Positions 36,908-46,863 of a DNA stretch of 60,322 bases are shown in pieces. Made by a program: the position numbers and the translations under genes. This DNA is from Psychromonas sp. MB-3u-54 (GTDB lineage Bacteria; Pseudomonadota; Gammaproteobacteria; Enterobacterales; Psychromonadaceae): contig NZ_PJBP01000176.1 of NCBI RefSeq assembly GCF_002836415.1, positions 1 through 60,322 on the forward strand. The letters are read 5' to 3'. The notes beneath the pieces are model-generated. The model was given only the letters and a program-made list of their open reading frames with translations. It had not been told where the DNA came from and made no database searches. Within the stretch, counting starts at the first letter, position 1. Each line of letters opens with the position of its first letter.

Positions 36908-37885
36908 TTAACCTTGCCCTAACAAAAGACGCAGATCTATTAATGCCGTGTTGGCACGCGATACATAATCTGCCATCACCAATGAATGGTTTGCTAACAA
37001 ACCAAAACCACTGCCATTTAAAATAATCGGACTCCATATAACAGCTTGTGTTGATTCTAAGTCTTTAATTATTTTCTTTAAACTGACTTGTGCATTTTTC
37101 TTTTCTAAGACATCGGCAAAATCTACCTCGACGGCTTTCAAAAAATGCAAGAGAGCCCAAGTTGCACCGCGACTTTCATAAAATACGTCATCAATTTGAA
37201 ACCAAGGGGTTTTTATTTGCATTCGCTGTGCTGTTTCGGTTGCAGGATCAGCGCTTAATGCGCTGTTATCATTATCTTGCCCAACACTTGAGCTTAAGCG
37301 TTGAGAAAGAGAAGCTAAACGTTTTTCCACGGCACTTAACCAGGCACTTAAATTATCTGCTCTAGTGTAAAATTGTGCATCAGTTTGATTATTTGCAACT
37401 AAACGTGTTCGATAATACAGCAGAGAGGCAATAGCTTGGCGGTACTCCTTTTCGGCACTTGGCAACGCCCAGTTTTTGTGCGAAGTATTGATTTTTTCCT
37501 GTGCTTTTTCTAAATCGTTATCGCCCGTTGTCTGGGTCGGTGAGCGGCTAAAATCTAAACGCATGGCTAATGATAAATCTCTTATCTGCTCGAGCGCACC
37601 ATATTCAAAAGCAGGCATATTATCCATGAATAATCCCGGCGGTGTAACATCATTTGAAAAAAATCCGCCAGGCTTTTCAATTAACCAGCTGGTGACATCG
37701 ATTAAGGTGGTTGTTGTTGTATAACCAGGCACTATTTTATGGTTATTTATTTTGGCTGCTGTCAACGCTTTAGCTTTTACATCATAGGCTGCGGGGGGGA
37801 ATCCCCACCAAATTGATACTATCCATAGTATCAATGCGATGATTGCAAGGCCGGCGAAAATTCCTTTTTTTACTGAAATAGTCAT
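36908..37885 (-). CDS. DUF2333-family membrane-anchored protein
   Basis: The 325-residue protein has one N-terminal membrane segment (about residues 9-28, IFAGLAIIALILWIVSIWWG) and a soluble, mostly helical remainder. WLIEKPGGFFSNDVTPPGLFMDNMPAFEYG is the most recognisable family block, and WFQIDDVFYESRGATWALLHFLKAVEVDF is another. Proteins of this family occur widely in marine gammaproteobacteria and have no assigned function known to me. Confidence 0.8.
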   Translation of the reverse strand: MTISVKKGIFAGLAIIALILWIVSIWWGFPPAAYDVKAKALTAAKINNHKIVPGYTTTTTLIDVTSWLIEKPGGFFSNDVTPPGLFMDNMPAFEYGALEQIRDLSLAMRLDFSRSPTQTTGDNDLEKAQEKINTSHKNWALPSAEKEYRQAIASLLYYRTRLVANNQTDAQFYTRADNLSAWLSAVEKRLASLSQRLSSSVGQDNDNSALSADPATETAQRMQIKTPWFQIDDVFYESRGATWALLHFLKAVEVDFADVLEKKNAQVSLKKIIKDLESTQAVIWSPIILNGSGFGLLANHSLVMADYVSRANTALIDLRLLLGQG

Positions 37886-37985
37886 TTTAGTCCCTAATCT
37901 TGATATTCAAAAAATATTTTAAAGGGTTAATTAAGCAATAACAAGCGCTTAAGATTTTAGTGTCTGCTTTAGACAAAGATTAATA

Positions 37986-38211
37986 ATATCAGAAGAATTA
38001 ATTAAGTGATCAATGATTGCGCAGAAAAAATTAGCTCTAACCTAACAAGGAGGTGAGTTGTATTCGATCGTTATGTTCACTTCACAAAATTGTTCCCTAC
38101 GATTTTGTATAATTAGAATAACTAGTTACCGCAATCAATGCTTTGCTTTCATGCGTGGATAACATTCATTTTCATCCGCATAAATGAAGAGAAAATGAGT
38201 GAATTTGGTAT
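37986..38211. mobile_element. 226-bp chimeric inverted-repeat element upstream of folA
   Basis: The first part (ATATCAGAAGAATTAATTAAG, GTGATCAATGATTGCG, GGTGAGTTGTA, GTTCACTTCAC) matches the left half of copy A1. The second part (ATAATTAGAATAACTAGTTAC, GCAATCAATGCTTTGC, TTTCATGC) matches the middle and right of copy B1, and the right end is AATTTGGTAT. It thus looks like a fusion or nested insertion of two family members. It ends 42 bp before folA, so the folA promoter probably overlaps it. Confidence 0.65.
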
Positions 38212-38253
38212 TCTATGGTAATCTTCCTGCAAAATAGTTGAACAGGGTTCGTT

Positions 38254-38745
38254 ATGAAAATTTCAATGATTGTTGCGATGGCGGAAAACAGGGTAATTGG
38301 TTTGGATAATAAAATGCCGTGGCATTTACCTGCCGATTTAATGTTTTTTAAACGTGTGACATTAGGTAAACCCATTATTATGGGCCGAAAAACCTTCCAG
38401 TCAATTGGGCGACCGTTACCCGGAAGAAAAAACATCGTCTTAAGCCGTGATAAAAATCTTCGCATAGAGGGGGTTTGCTGTGTGCAAACCGTTGAACAGG
38501 CACTTGCACTGGTGCAGGATTGTGATGAAGTGATGGTGATCGGTGGTGCGACGATTTATGAGCAGTTTTTACCACAAGCAAGCCGTTTGTATATTACTTT
38601 TATCGATTTAAAAACCGCGGGTGATACGCAGTTTCCCGATTATAAAATGATCGCCAATTGGCAAGAAGTACAAACTGAAGCGCATCAGTCTGACGCGCAA
38701 AACAATTATAATTATCAATTTGTAACACTAGATCGAGTAAGTTGA
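38254..38745 (+). CDS. folA: Dihydrofolate reductase
   Basis: The 163-residue enzyme reduces dihydrofolate to tetrahydrofolate with NADPH. Seen: ISMIVAMAENRVIGLDNKMPWHLPADLMFFKRVTLGKPIIMGRKTFQSIGRPLPGR (active-site Trp, Asp and NADPH-binding residues) and EVMVIGGATIYEQFLPQASRLYITFI. The carboxylate is Asp in HLPADLMFFK. Its stop codon is one base from the stop of the convergent apaH, and no terminator separates them. Confidence 0.97.
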   Translation: MKISMIVAMAENRVIGLDNKMPWHLPADLMFFKRVTLGKPIIMGRKTFQSIGRPLPGRKNIVLSRDKNLRIEGVCCVQTVEQALALVQDCDEVMVIGGATIYEQFLPQASRLYITFIDLKTAGDTQFPDYKMIANWQEVQTEAHQSDAQNNYNYQFVTLDRVS

Positions 38746-38746
38746 T

Positions 38747-39577
38747 TTATTTACGGTGAACTTTTTGATGTTGGCAAGCGAAAGAAAATATTTTTTTATC
38801 TTGCCAACGTAACATACTCAGCTTATTTCCCCATACGCAACCGGTATCTAAAGCATAAATCCCTTCTCTAGTCGCTGTGCCTGATAACGCCGCCCAATGA
38901 CCAAATATTATGTCACTACTCTGATCCATCGTGTTAATTTCAAACCAGGGTTTAAGGACAGTGCTATCGGTTTTCTTAGGGGAAAGTTTGCTGTGAAATT
39001 CTAATGACCCGTCTAACAGGCAATAACGCATTCTGGTTAACGCGTTAATGATAAAACGTAAGCGCTCAATACCCTGTGAACTATCATTCCATGAGGCAGG
39101 GTGGTTGCCGTACATGTTTTTAAGCAGCATTTTAAACTCATTACCCTGCAAAATGTCTTGCACTTCCTGCGCGTAACCTTGCGCTTGCTCAATAGTCCAC
39201 TGTGGGGATATACCCGCATGAACCATCACAAAGTTAAATTCAGGGTGGCGTCTAAAAAGCGGTTGGAAACGCAGCCAATTCAGTAACTCATCACAGTCTG
39301 GCGCATTTAATAATGCGCTTAATTTATCACTTTCTTTATCACGGTGGATACCTTGATGGATGGCCAAAAGATGCAGATCATGATTACCCAATATCACTTT
39401 GGCACTGTCACCTAAGCTTTTAACAAAACGTAATGTTTGCAGCGATTTTGGACCCCGTCCGACAAGATCCCCGGTTATCCAAAGCTGATCTTTATTTTTT
39501 TCAAATTTCGCCAGTTCAAGCAATGCTTGAAGTTCATCAAAGCAGCCGTGGACATCACCCACTATATAGGTGGCCAT
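38747..39577 (-). CDS. apaH: Symmetrical bis(5'-nucleosyl)-tetraphosphatase
   Basis: The 276-residue calcineurin-like phosphoesterase hydrolyses Ap4A to two ADP and also removes Np4 caps from RNA. Metal motifs are GDVHGCFDEL (7-16), GDLVGRGPKS, GNHDLHLL and VMVHAGISPQW. It is the last gene of the lptD-surA-pdxA-rsmA-apaH row, starting 2 bp after rsmA. E. coli has apaG between rsmA and apaH; apaG is absent here. Confidence 0.96.
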   Translation of the reverse strand: MATYIVGDVHGCFDELQALLELAKFEKNKDQLWITGDLVGRGPKSLQTLRFVKSLGDSAKVILGNHDLHLLAIHQGIHRDKESDKLSALLNAPDCDELLNWLRFQPLFRRHPEFNFVMVHAGISPQWTIEQAQGYAQEVQDILQGNEFKMLLKNMYGNHPASWNDSSQGIERLRFIINALTRMRYCLLDGSLEFHSKLSPKKTDSTVLKPWFEINTMDQSSDIIFGHWAALSGTATREGIYALDTGCVWGNKLSMLRWQDKKIFSFACQHQKVHRK

Positions 39578-39579
39578 CT

Positions 39580-40392
39580 TTATTTGTTTTCTTTTAAATC
39601 ATATACATAATTGGCAATATTAACGTATTCTTCAACGCTGATATTTTCTGCCCGTTTGGTTGTATCAATGCCAATCTCTTGTAATTGTTCAATACTTAAC
39701 AAATCACGTAAACCATTACGAATTGTTTTACGACGCTGATTAAATGCCATTGAACACACTTGGGTGAGGGATTTTAAGCTTTTAGCGACAAAGGGTGGGG
39801 TATCATAGGGCTCTAAACGTACGACTGCCGAATCAACCTTAGGAGCAGGTATAAAAGCCGTCGGAGGCACTTCTAATACAGGTATAACTCGGCAATAATA
39901 TTGCGCCATGACGGTTAAGCGTCCGTAGGCTTTACAGTCAGGACCTGCACAGAGACGATTTACCACTTCTTTTTGGAGCATAAAATGCATATCGGAAATT
40001 TTGTCTGCATATTCAAACAAATGAAACATCAGCGGTGTTGAAATGTTATAGGGCAAGTTACCAAAAACGCGCAGCGGTCTTTCGGCACTGGCTAATTTCC
40101 CAAAATCAAATTGCATTGCATCGGCTTGGGTAATGTTTAATTTATCACCTAATACGGGATGCTCTGCTAAACGATCTGCCAAATCTCTATCGAGTTCAAT
40201 GACATTTAAGATTTTAACTTTGCTTGCAACCGGCTCGGTTAGTGCGCCTAATCCCGGACCTATTTCAACGATATTGTCTTCCCATTGAGGTGCTATGGCC
40301 GCAACAATAGAGTCAATAATGTAATCATCGTGTAAGAAATTTTGTCCAAAACGTTTACGCGCGGTGTGACCTAAGTGTGTTTTATCATTCAT
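39580..40392 (-). CDS. rsmA: 16S rRNA dimethyladenosine transferase
   Basis: The 270-residue KsgA-family methyltransferase dimethylates two adjacent adenosines near the 3' end of 16S rRNA during small-subunit maturation. Seen: [18 protein letters not shown], the SAM-binding [28 protein letters not shown] (NLPY catalytic motif) and [12 protein letters not shown]. It starts 22 bp after pdxA. Confidence 0.97.
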   Translation of the reverse strand: MNDKTHLGHTARKRFGQNFLHDDYIIDSIVAAIAPQWEDNIVEIGPGLGALTEPVASKVKILNVIELDRDLADRLAEHPVLGDKLNITQADAMQFDFGKLASAERPLRVFGNLPYNISTPLMFHLFEYADKISDMHFMLQKEVVNRLCAGPDCKAYGRLTVMAQYYCRVIPVLEVPPTAFIPAPKVDSAVVRLEPYDTPPFVAKSLKSLTQVCSMAFNQRRKTIRNGLRDLLSIEQLQEIGIDTTKRAENISVEEYVNIANYVYDLKENK

Positions 40393-40414
40393 GTTGATTT
40401 TGCCTTGTTGCTTA

Positions 40415-41401
40415 TTATTTATTAGTGCTCTGAATCATCGTAATAGCTTCATCGACAGCGCATAGCAAGCTGCCTGAATCTGCTTTACCCGTGCCGGCTA
40501 AGTCTAACGCAGTACCATGATCCACAGAGGTGCGGATAAAGGGCAGACCTAAAGTGATATTGACTGATTTGCCAAATCCTTTATATTTTAAAACGGGCAA
40601 GCCTTGATCATGATACATGGCTAAAACCGCATCTGCATCTGCTAAATATTTTTCCTGAAAGAGTGTATCTGCCGGCAGGGGACCGGTTAAGTTGATCCCT
40701 TCTGCACGTAACTTCTCTAATGTCGGCTCTATGGTATCAATCTCTTCTCGGCCCATGTGGCCACCTTCACCCGCGTGAGGGTTCAAACCGCAAACATAAA
40801 TACGCGGTTGCTTGATGGCATATTTTGTTTGTAATTCTTGATTCAGTATGCGGATTATTTGCGTTAAACGGGACTCGGTAATGGCGGCGGAAACATCGGC
40901 TAAAGGCAGATGCGTTGTGACCAATGCCACCCGCAGTCCGGTTGTGGCTAACATCATTACGACCAGATCAACACCTGCCTGTTCAGCAAAAAATTCAGTA
41001 TGACCGCTAAAAGTGATCCCCGCATCATTAATAACCGCTTTATGCACAGGTGCTGTGACAACCGCGGAAAATTCGCCTGACAAGCAGCCGCGGCTTGCAA
41101 AACTCAGGGTATTCAAAACAAACTGCGCATTCAGCATGTTTAATTCCCCTGCTTTAACCGGCACCTGCAAGTTAATATTAGCCACTTTTAAGCTGCCAAT
41201 CTGATTGGCTTTAGCTGCTGTTTGCGGATCATAATCAAGCAATTTAACTTGTTCATTAAGTTGTAAGGCACGTTCAGCCAATAACCTTTTGTCTGTACAA
41301 ATAATTAATTCTACAGGCCAGGCTTGTTTAGCAAGTTGTAGAATTAAGTCTGGTCCAATACCGCCCGGTTCCCCGGCGGTGATAATTAAACGCTTCACCA
41401 T
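40415..41401 (-). CDS. pdxA: 4-hydroxythreonine-4-phosphate dehydrogenase
   Basis: The 328-residue enzyme oxidises 4-phosphohydroxy-L-threonine in the DXP-dependent pathway to pyridoxal phosphate. Seen: [59 protein letters not shown] (metal-binding His) and [40 protein letters not shown]. Its start codon overlaps the surA stop by one base. Confidence 0.97.
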   Translation of the reverse strand: MVKRLIITAGEPGGIGPDLILQLAKQAWPVELIICTDKRLLAERALQLNEQVKLLDYDPQTAAKANQIGSLKVANINLQVPVKAGELNMLNAQFVLNTLSFASRGCLSGEFSAVVTAPVHKAVINDAGITFSGHTEFFAEQAGVDLVVMMLATTGLRVALVTTHLPLADVSAAITESRLTQIIRILNQELQTKYAIKQPRIYVCGLNPHAGEGGHMGREEIDTIEPTLEKLRAEGINLTGPLPADTLFQEKYLADADAVLAMYHDQGLPVLKYKGFGKSVNITLGLPFIRTSVDHGTALDLAGTGKADSGSLLCAVDEAITMIQSTNK

Positions 41402-42720
41402 TATTGTTTCTCAATAATATAATTCGGATTATGTATTTTAATATAGGCTTCCTGGCGTATTTCATTCATCCAGGCATAAACTTCTGCGGGAAAGCGCTGC
41501 TGAAATAATAGGTTGTAAGCTTTTTGTTTGGTTGCTTGTGCTGTGGTATCTGATTCGCGTTTACCGGTCACCTCAAGAATGTGCCAACCATGCATAGTAC
41601 GAAACGGCTGGCTGAGTTCTCCAACGGGTAGAGAGAGCGCTAATGCTTTAAACTCAGGCACATACATACTGGGATCTGCCCAACCTAATTCCCCTCCCTT
41701 AACGGCTGAACCCGGATCTTGAGAATACTCGCGGGCAAGTGCTGCAAAGGATTTTTTGCCGTTGATAATATCCTGACGGTAACCCGTCAATAATTTTTGC
41801 GCTTTTTGATCGCTAAGAATGATATTAGATTTAATCAATATATGCCGTGTATTGACTTCAACCGTCATGACATTCTGATCCCCTTTTTTATCAATTATCT
41901 TGATAATATGAAGACCAAGGTCTGATTTAAATGGACCTATCAGATCGCCTTTATTAGTCAGCTGTTCATTAAATATGTCTGCAAATAAAGTGGGCATTTC
42001 ATTGATCGTTCTCCATCCCCAGTCACCCCCTTCAGACGCTTTTGGCCCTTCAGAGTTAAGCAGTGCTAACTGTGATGCATTGCCCCCAAGTTTTATTTTT
42101 TTAAGCAGATCCTGTGCTTTTTTTTCAACCGCTTGCTGCTCTGCCGCTGAACTGTGTTTGTCTAACTTAAAAAGAAGATGTACAAAATTAAATTGAGTAT
42201 TTTTTTGTCCCTCGGTATTGATGCGTTTTACCATCTGTTCAACTTCTTGATCAGAAATAGTAATACGGCGGCGAACCTCAATTTGACGTATTTCATTGAT
42301 GGTCAATTCGTCACGGATAGTATCAACAAATGCGGCGTAATTTTTGCCCTGTTTTTCAAGTTTTTCTTGTAGATTTTCGCTGGTCAGCCCCTCTTTTTGT
42401 GCTATTTGCTGTACCGTTTGTTGCAGTTGCGCATCATTTATCCGCAATCCGATACGCTGTGCAATTTGCAGCTGTAAACGGTCAGTGATTAATTTATCAA
42501 GAATCTGCTTGCTTAATTTATCGCCGCTGGGTAACGTTTGCTCGCTATTTTTATAACGCGCTTGAATTTCAAGTTGCGCGCGCTGCAAATCACTGCTTAG
42601 AATAATGTCTTGATTAACAACCGCTTCTATTTTGTCTAAGGGTATCTTCTGTGCAAACACCTGCGTTGCGGCCAAAGACGCAAAAAGTAAAGGCAGGATA
42701 ATATTCTGAATAACTTTCAT
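41401..42720 (-). CDS. surA: Periplasmic peptidyl-prolyl isomerase/chaperone SurA
   Basis: The protein is 439 residues from the chosen start. It has a signal peptide ([14 protein letters not shown]), an N-terminal chaperone domain (about 25-175) and two parvulin domains ([28 protein letters not shown] and [28 protein letters not shown]). It escorts beta-barrel proteins, including LptD, to the BAM complex. The frame is open 78 bp further up to 42798, but that would place 26 residues before the signal peptide and overlap lptD. The ATG at 42720 is the expected start, 10 bp after lptD. Confidence 0.96.
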   Translation of the reverse strand: MKVIQNIILPLLFASLAATQVFAQKIPLDKIEAVVNQDIILSSDLQRAQLEIQARYKNSEQTLPSGDKLSKQILDKLITDRLQLQIAQRIGLRINDAQLQQTVQQIAQKEGLTSENLQEKLEKQGKNYAAFVDTIRDELTINEIRQIEVRRRITISDQEVEQMVKRINTEGQKNTQFNFVHLLFKLDKHSSAAEQQAVEKKAQDLLKKIKLGGNASQLALLNSEGPKASEGGDWGWRTINEMPTLFADIFNEQLTNKGDLIGPFKSDLGLHIIKIIDKKGDQNVMTVEVNTRHILIKSNIILSDQKAQKLLTGYRQDIINGKKSFAALAREYSQDPGSAVKGGELGWADPSMYVPEFKALALSLPVGELSQPFRTMHGWHILEVTGKRESDTTAQATKQKAYNLLFQQRFPAEVYAWMNEIRQEAYIKIHNPNYIIEKQ

Positions 42721-42730
42721 TTTTTTTCCA

Positions 42731-45091
42731 TTATTGTAAGTAAAAAGGACGACCGTAATCAAATGAACTTTCACCCGCTGAGCTAACGCCAACACCACCC
42801 AACCCGGTTAATTCAAAATTTAGTGTAAGACTTTCTTCGCTCTCATAATCATCTTTTATTGAATCTTCCTCACCAGAATAGGAGTCCATATAACTACCGT
42901 AGGATAAGTTGACTGCCCAGCAGCATGATTGATATTTTAAGCCAACAAGACTCTCGTAGGCATGATTGTAATCCAGATCATAATAGTAACTGAGATAAGA
43001 GGTCCATTGTGAATTCATTGCCCAATTTACTTTAGTTCCCAGCTGATTAATTTTTATGTCCCAATCTTCATCTTCCGGATTGGCATAATAACGGTAATTT
43101 AATTGTGCAAAGGTATTATTGATCCAGCGTTTCTCCAACGTGAAATTGGATCGGGTAAATTCCCCCTGATCTGAGTCAAATGCTAATCCGGTATGGAAAA
43201 AATAATCATTGTCGAAATTAACATCTAACTCTCCAATAAGCGAAGAGCGACTTGCCGTATTCTCATCGTTATCGTTATCGTTATCGGGTATATAGGTTTG
43301 CGAAGGAGTCAAATAATAATTTTGACCAAGCGCCAAACGTACTTTCTTTTCTCCCTGCGGGTTAATAAAGCTACTTGAAACACCAAAGGTTATCTGATTA
43401 GCATCTGAAATTCTGTCATATCCCGAAAATCGATTATCACGGAATAAACCGTAATAATCGACTTCCATCTCCGTACTGTCATAAATGCCGATCGCCGATT
43501 GATCCTGATAAGGTACATATAAATATTGAATTTGCGGTACCAGTGTTTGCCGGTACTGGTTATCCAGTATTGATAATGTACGTTCAAAATTAACCCCGGA
43601 ATTAATTTTGAACGAGGGCAGATTACGCGTCGCCGTTTCGCTTAGATTATCATACCAGTCGTATTGAGTCTCATTGCTTAAATCCTGCTGATAAAAGCTC
43701 AGCATATACTTAAGCTCAGTATTAATAAACAGTGAGTTGTAATACAAGGGCAGTGATAATTTAGGCTCTAAATGGAGTCGGGTACCGGTATAAATATCGT
43801 CATCGCTGTGGTTAAATTTTGAAATTTCGGAGTACCAGTCTAATTGTAAACTATGAAATTTAAGGGGTTGATAAGCACTGAATGCAAGTTTTGGCAATAC
43901 TTCGTGCGGTGTGTCCCCGTCACCCAATATTTGGAAACTTCTGACCTCTAATTCACTGTTCCAGTTATTTTCAGTATATTTTAAACTGGCTGTCTGCAAT
44001 AACTGGTTATCACTGCGTGAACCGTATTTGGTCGAAATATCCGTAAAATAATCGTTATCACTGACACGATTATAATTTAGATTAAACTGCCAGTTATCAG
44101 CAAAGCTTAGCCCATGATCCCAATGGAATAGATAACGGGCTTCATTGTAAATTTTATCATCTGCTAAATATTCTGCTTGCATTTTACCGCTGCCGGCATC
44201 AAACAGATAACGATATTGACCCGCAACCAGTGTGCCTCGCTCCTGCATATAAGTCGGCGTAATAGTGGCGTCCATGTTTTCCGAAATATTAAGATACAAG
44301 GGTTGGCTGATGGTCAAACCATTGGTGTCTGCAAATTCAAAACTTGGAAATAAAAGGCCTGTTTTGCGTTTGTCCGCAATAGGGTATGTAATATAAGGCA
44401 AGTAAAAAATCGGGACATTTTTTATTTTTAGTATTGCGTTATAAGCTGAGGCGGTGCCAGCCTTATTGTCTATATACAGTGTTGTCGAATCAATTGACCA
44501 GGTGTTATCGCCAGGCGGGCAGGCGCTATAGGAGGAGTTATTCAGCTCATATAAATCCTCACCATTATCATAAACTTTACTCGCATCTCCCCGTCCTCCC
44601 CGTCCGTGAAACTGGTAATCAGCCTGGTACAAAGACGTTTTATTGCTGGTTAATTGCCTTTCGATTACGTCTGCAAACAAGGTGACTTGGCCATTATTAA
44701 AATTCACATTACCTTCTGCAATGACCTTTTCCTGTTCAAGATAATAGGTTAATTTGTCGGCGCTTAGATTTTTATCCCCCTGGGTGAGATTAACATCCTT
44801 CTCATAGACCAACTTACTCGGAATAGCATATAATTTCTGCGCATCAATATTAATAGGTTGTTGTTCAACGGGCAGAGTATTAGGATCATCGACTCTCGGT
44901 GGAACTTGTGTATAACATTGACGGAAAAAAAGTTCCGTATCACGTTTTGGATCCGTAGGCTGCTCTTCTGCGGTTGATGCCTTATCGGTAACGGCATATT
45001 GTTGTGTGCTTTTTTCTTCAGGCACGGATTTTTCTGCTGCATTTGCAAATAAAGGTAAGAGAAAGAGCAATGAAGGTAATATTTTTAACAT
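42731..45091 (-). CDS. lptD: LPS-assembly outer-membrane protein LptD
   Basis: The 786-residue outer-membrane beta-barrel inserts lipopolysaccharide into the outer leaflet. It has a signal peptide (LPSLLFLLPLFANA-A), a periplasmic OstA domain (about 85-200) and the C-terminal barrel. The four cysteines needed for the two long-range disulfides in E. coli are present in equivalent places: Cys59, Cys191 and the adjacent pair Cys723-Cys724. A poly-Asp/Asn stretch (DNDNDNDE) lies in a barrel loop. It is first in the lptD-surA-pdxA-rsmA-apaH row, as in E. coli. Confidence 0.97.
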   Translation of the reverse strand: MLKILPSLLFLLPLFANAAEKSVPEEKSTQQYAVTDKASTAEEQPTDPKRDTELFFRQCYTQVPPRVDDPNTLPVEQQPINIDAQKLYAIPSKLVYEKDVNLTQGDKNLSADKLTYYLEQEKVIAEGNVNFNNGQVTLFADVIERQLTSNKTSLYQADYQFHGRGGRGDASKVYDNGEDLYELNNSSYSACPPGDNTWSIDSTTLYIDNKAGTASAYNAILKIKNVPIFYLPYITYPIADKRKTGLLFPSFEFADTNGLTISQPLYLNISENMDATITPTYMQERGTLVAGQYRYLFDAGSGKMQAEYLADDKIYNEARYLFHWDHGLSFADNWQFNLNYNRVSDNDYFTDISTKYGSRSDNQLLQTASLKYTENNWNSELEVRSFQILGDGDTPHEVLPKLAFSAYQPLKFHSLQLDWYSEISKFNHSDDDIYTGTRLHLEPKLSLPLYYNSLFINTELKYMLSFYQQDLSNETQYDWYDNLSETATRNLPSFKINSGVNFERTLSILDNQYRQTLVPQIQYLYVPYQDQSAIGIYDSTEMEVDYYGLFRDNRFSGYDRISDANQITFGVSSSFINPQGEKKVRLALGQNYYLTPSQTYIPDNDNDNDENTASRSSLIGELDVNFDNDYFFHTGLAFDSDQGEFTRSNFTLEKRWINNTFAQLNYRYYANPEDEDWDIKINQLGTKVNWAMNSQWTSYLSYYYDLDYNHAYESLVGLKYQSCCWAVNLSYGSYMDSYSGEEDSIKDDYESEESLTLNFELTGLGGVGVSSAGESSFDYGRPFYLQ

Positions 45092-45322
45092 GAATAACTC
45101 ACAAATATTGCTTAGAAATTGAAAACGCCAAGCTAAAATAAAATAAAATAAAATAGATCTTGGTATAATAGAACAAACTTAACTGAGCTCCAATCTTTGT
45201 TACTTATAAATATGTTAAAGTTCTGTATTTTAGATAAAAAAGAGGCAAACTAAGCAACAGTTAAACAAAACAAACACAATATTGATTCTTTCTCTTTCTA
45301 ATAAACAAGGTATTTTAACGTT

Positions 45323-46129
45323 ATGCGCATTTGGGGAAAACTACTCGGCGGCTTTTTTGGTTTTATGTTTGGTAATATTTTTGGCATGTTGCTGGGCATT
45401 TGGCTAGGGCATCGTTTTGATCGCGCACGGGCTAATAACTTCAGTGCGAAAAACAGTTTATTTGGTAATGCTGCCAGCAGCCAGGAGCGGCAAAAAATAT
45501 TTTTTAACGCTACGTTTTCTGTGATGGGACATGTTGCCAAAGCAAAAGGCCAGGTAACACAAACGGATATACAAATTGCTAACGCTTATATGGATCAAAT
45601 GCGTCTGCAGGGGGCAGCTAGAGAGCGGGCACAGACTTCGTTTTCACAGGGTAAAGCGGGGGAGTTTTCACTTCAAGAGACACTTGCTCAGTTTACTCAA
45701 ATGGTGCGCGGTGAACGCAATCTGCTGCAAATGTTTTTGGGTATTCAGGTGCAGGTTGCTTATTCTGACGGTGTACTGGACGAAAATGAAAAAAGCATTT
45801 TATATAATATTGCCCAACAGTTAGGTTTTTCAAGGTTTGAACTGGAACGTTTATTACAGATGATGGAAGGTCAGCAACATTTTCATCAAGGCCAGCAACA
45901 GCAAACCCAAACGGCTAATAAAGAAGACGCTTATAAAATACTCGGCGTTGAAGAGATTGCAACGGACAAAGAAATTAAGCGTGCTTATCGGAAACTGATG
46001 AGCCAACATCATCCGGATAAGTTGGCATCTAAAGGGTTGCCCGAAGAGATGATGACGTTAGCCAAAGAAAAAGCACAGAATATCCAAGGTGCCTATGAGA
46101 CACTGCGCAGCTCACGGGGATTTAAATAA
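45323..46129 (+). CDS. djlA: Membrane-anchored DnaK co-chaperone DjlA
   Basis: The 268-residue type III membrane protein has a glycine-rich N-terminal transmembrane segment (KLLGGFFGFMFGNIFGMLLGIWLG), a central TerB-like helical domain (about 50-180), a glutamine-rich linker (QQHFHQGQQQQTQT) and a C-terminal J domain ([34 protein letters not shown] motif). It stimulates DnaK at the inner membrane. It is divergent from lptD, as in E. coli. Confidence 0.95.
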   Translation: MRIWGKLLGGFFGFMFGNIFGMLLGIWLGHRFDRARANNFSAKNSLFGNAASSQERQKIFFNATFSVMGHVAKAKGQVTQTDIQIANAYMDQMRLQGAARERAQTSFSQGKAGEFSLQETLAQFTQMVRGERNLLQMFLGIQVQVAYSDGVLDENEKSILYNIAQQLGFSRFELERLLQMMEGQQHFHQGQQQQTQTANKEDAYKILGVEEIATDKEIKRAYRKLMSQHHPDKLASKGLPEEMMTLAKEKAQNIQGAYETLRSSRGFK

Positions 46130-46863
46130 AAGTTGATAGCGTCTTTACAGCATTAGCGTTTACAACGCCTCTGAGCATCGATGCAGTGTACATTCAAATT
46201 TTTTGCTGCAGTATTAAATATGCTTAGAGGGTAATTATAGCGAAGCAAAAAATGATATTAAATGATTGCCGATTACCTCTTTGCGGGTGAGCGGCAATTT
46301 AAATACCTGCAAGCGTATAAAACCGATGAAATGCATCGCTCGTCGAACCTTTGTGGTGTTTAGCCGGGCAGTTAAATACCCCTCCGTTTAGTGAAACGTA
46401 AAACAGTTACACTCGATTCCGCCGTTTTTTGTTGCGGCTTTGACATGAAATTTTACTTGCTTTAAATTCAAATAATGACAGTTTTTTTAAAAAAATAGCC
46501 TTTTCATCCACTATTTGAAGCAATGAAGATACCTTAATTGATACGAAAAGCCGGAAAGTTTCGTGCCATCTTTAAAGTTAAAAACTGCACAATCGAGTGA
46601 CACCCCTGATCACTTTTCTATTATTATAATCACTGTTTTATCTCAGCTTTGTTAGCCAGAAAAGTCTTCTTTCTGCATTCTAAAACCACACCTCACCACA
46701 CCGTTAAGCGGTGGACTAAACTGAACACTTTTTGGTCGGTTTTTGCATGTACCCAAACTGCTGCTTTGTGCATCTGCAAGTGATTGGGGATAAATCTGTA
46801 ATCCGCATCTTGATTATGATTTAATAAAACACTATATTGAATTTTTAAAACGGAGTTATATTA
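46130..46863. other. 734-bp intergenic region without supported gene
   Basis: I found no ORF of more than about ten codons with a plausible start and ribosome-binding site here, and no tRNA. There is a small stem ATTGCCG/CGGCAAT (46265-46271 with 46292-46298). The stretch ACCGTTAAGCGGTGGACTAA around 46700 could be a decayed mobile-element fragment, but I cannot identify it. The region is unusually long for this window. Confidence 0.5.

Noticed and set aside
36636-36911. 91-residue plus-strand ORF before the DUF2333 gene
   Set aside because: It is made of the 115-bp element and two palindromes and has no family resemblance.
38743-38749. Transcriptional conflict system at the folA/apaH junction
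   Set aside because: Stop codons are one base apart and no terminator is seen, but close convergent ends are common and nothing else suggests special function.
46690-46745. Remnant of an insertion sequence around GGTGGACTAAACTGAACAC
   Set aside because: It vaguely resembles IS end sequences, but there is no second end and no transposase fragment.
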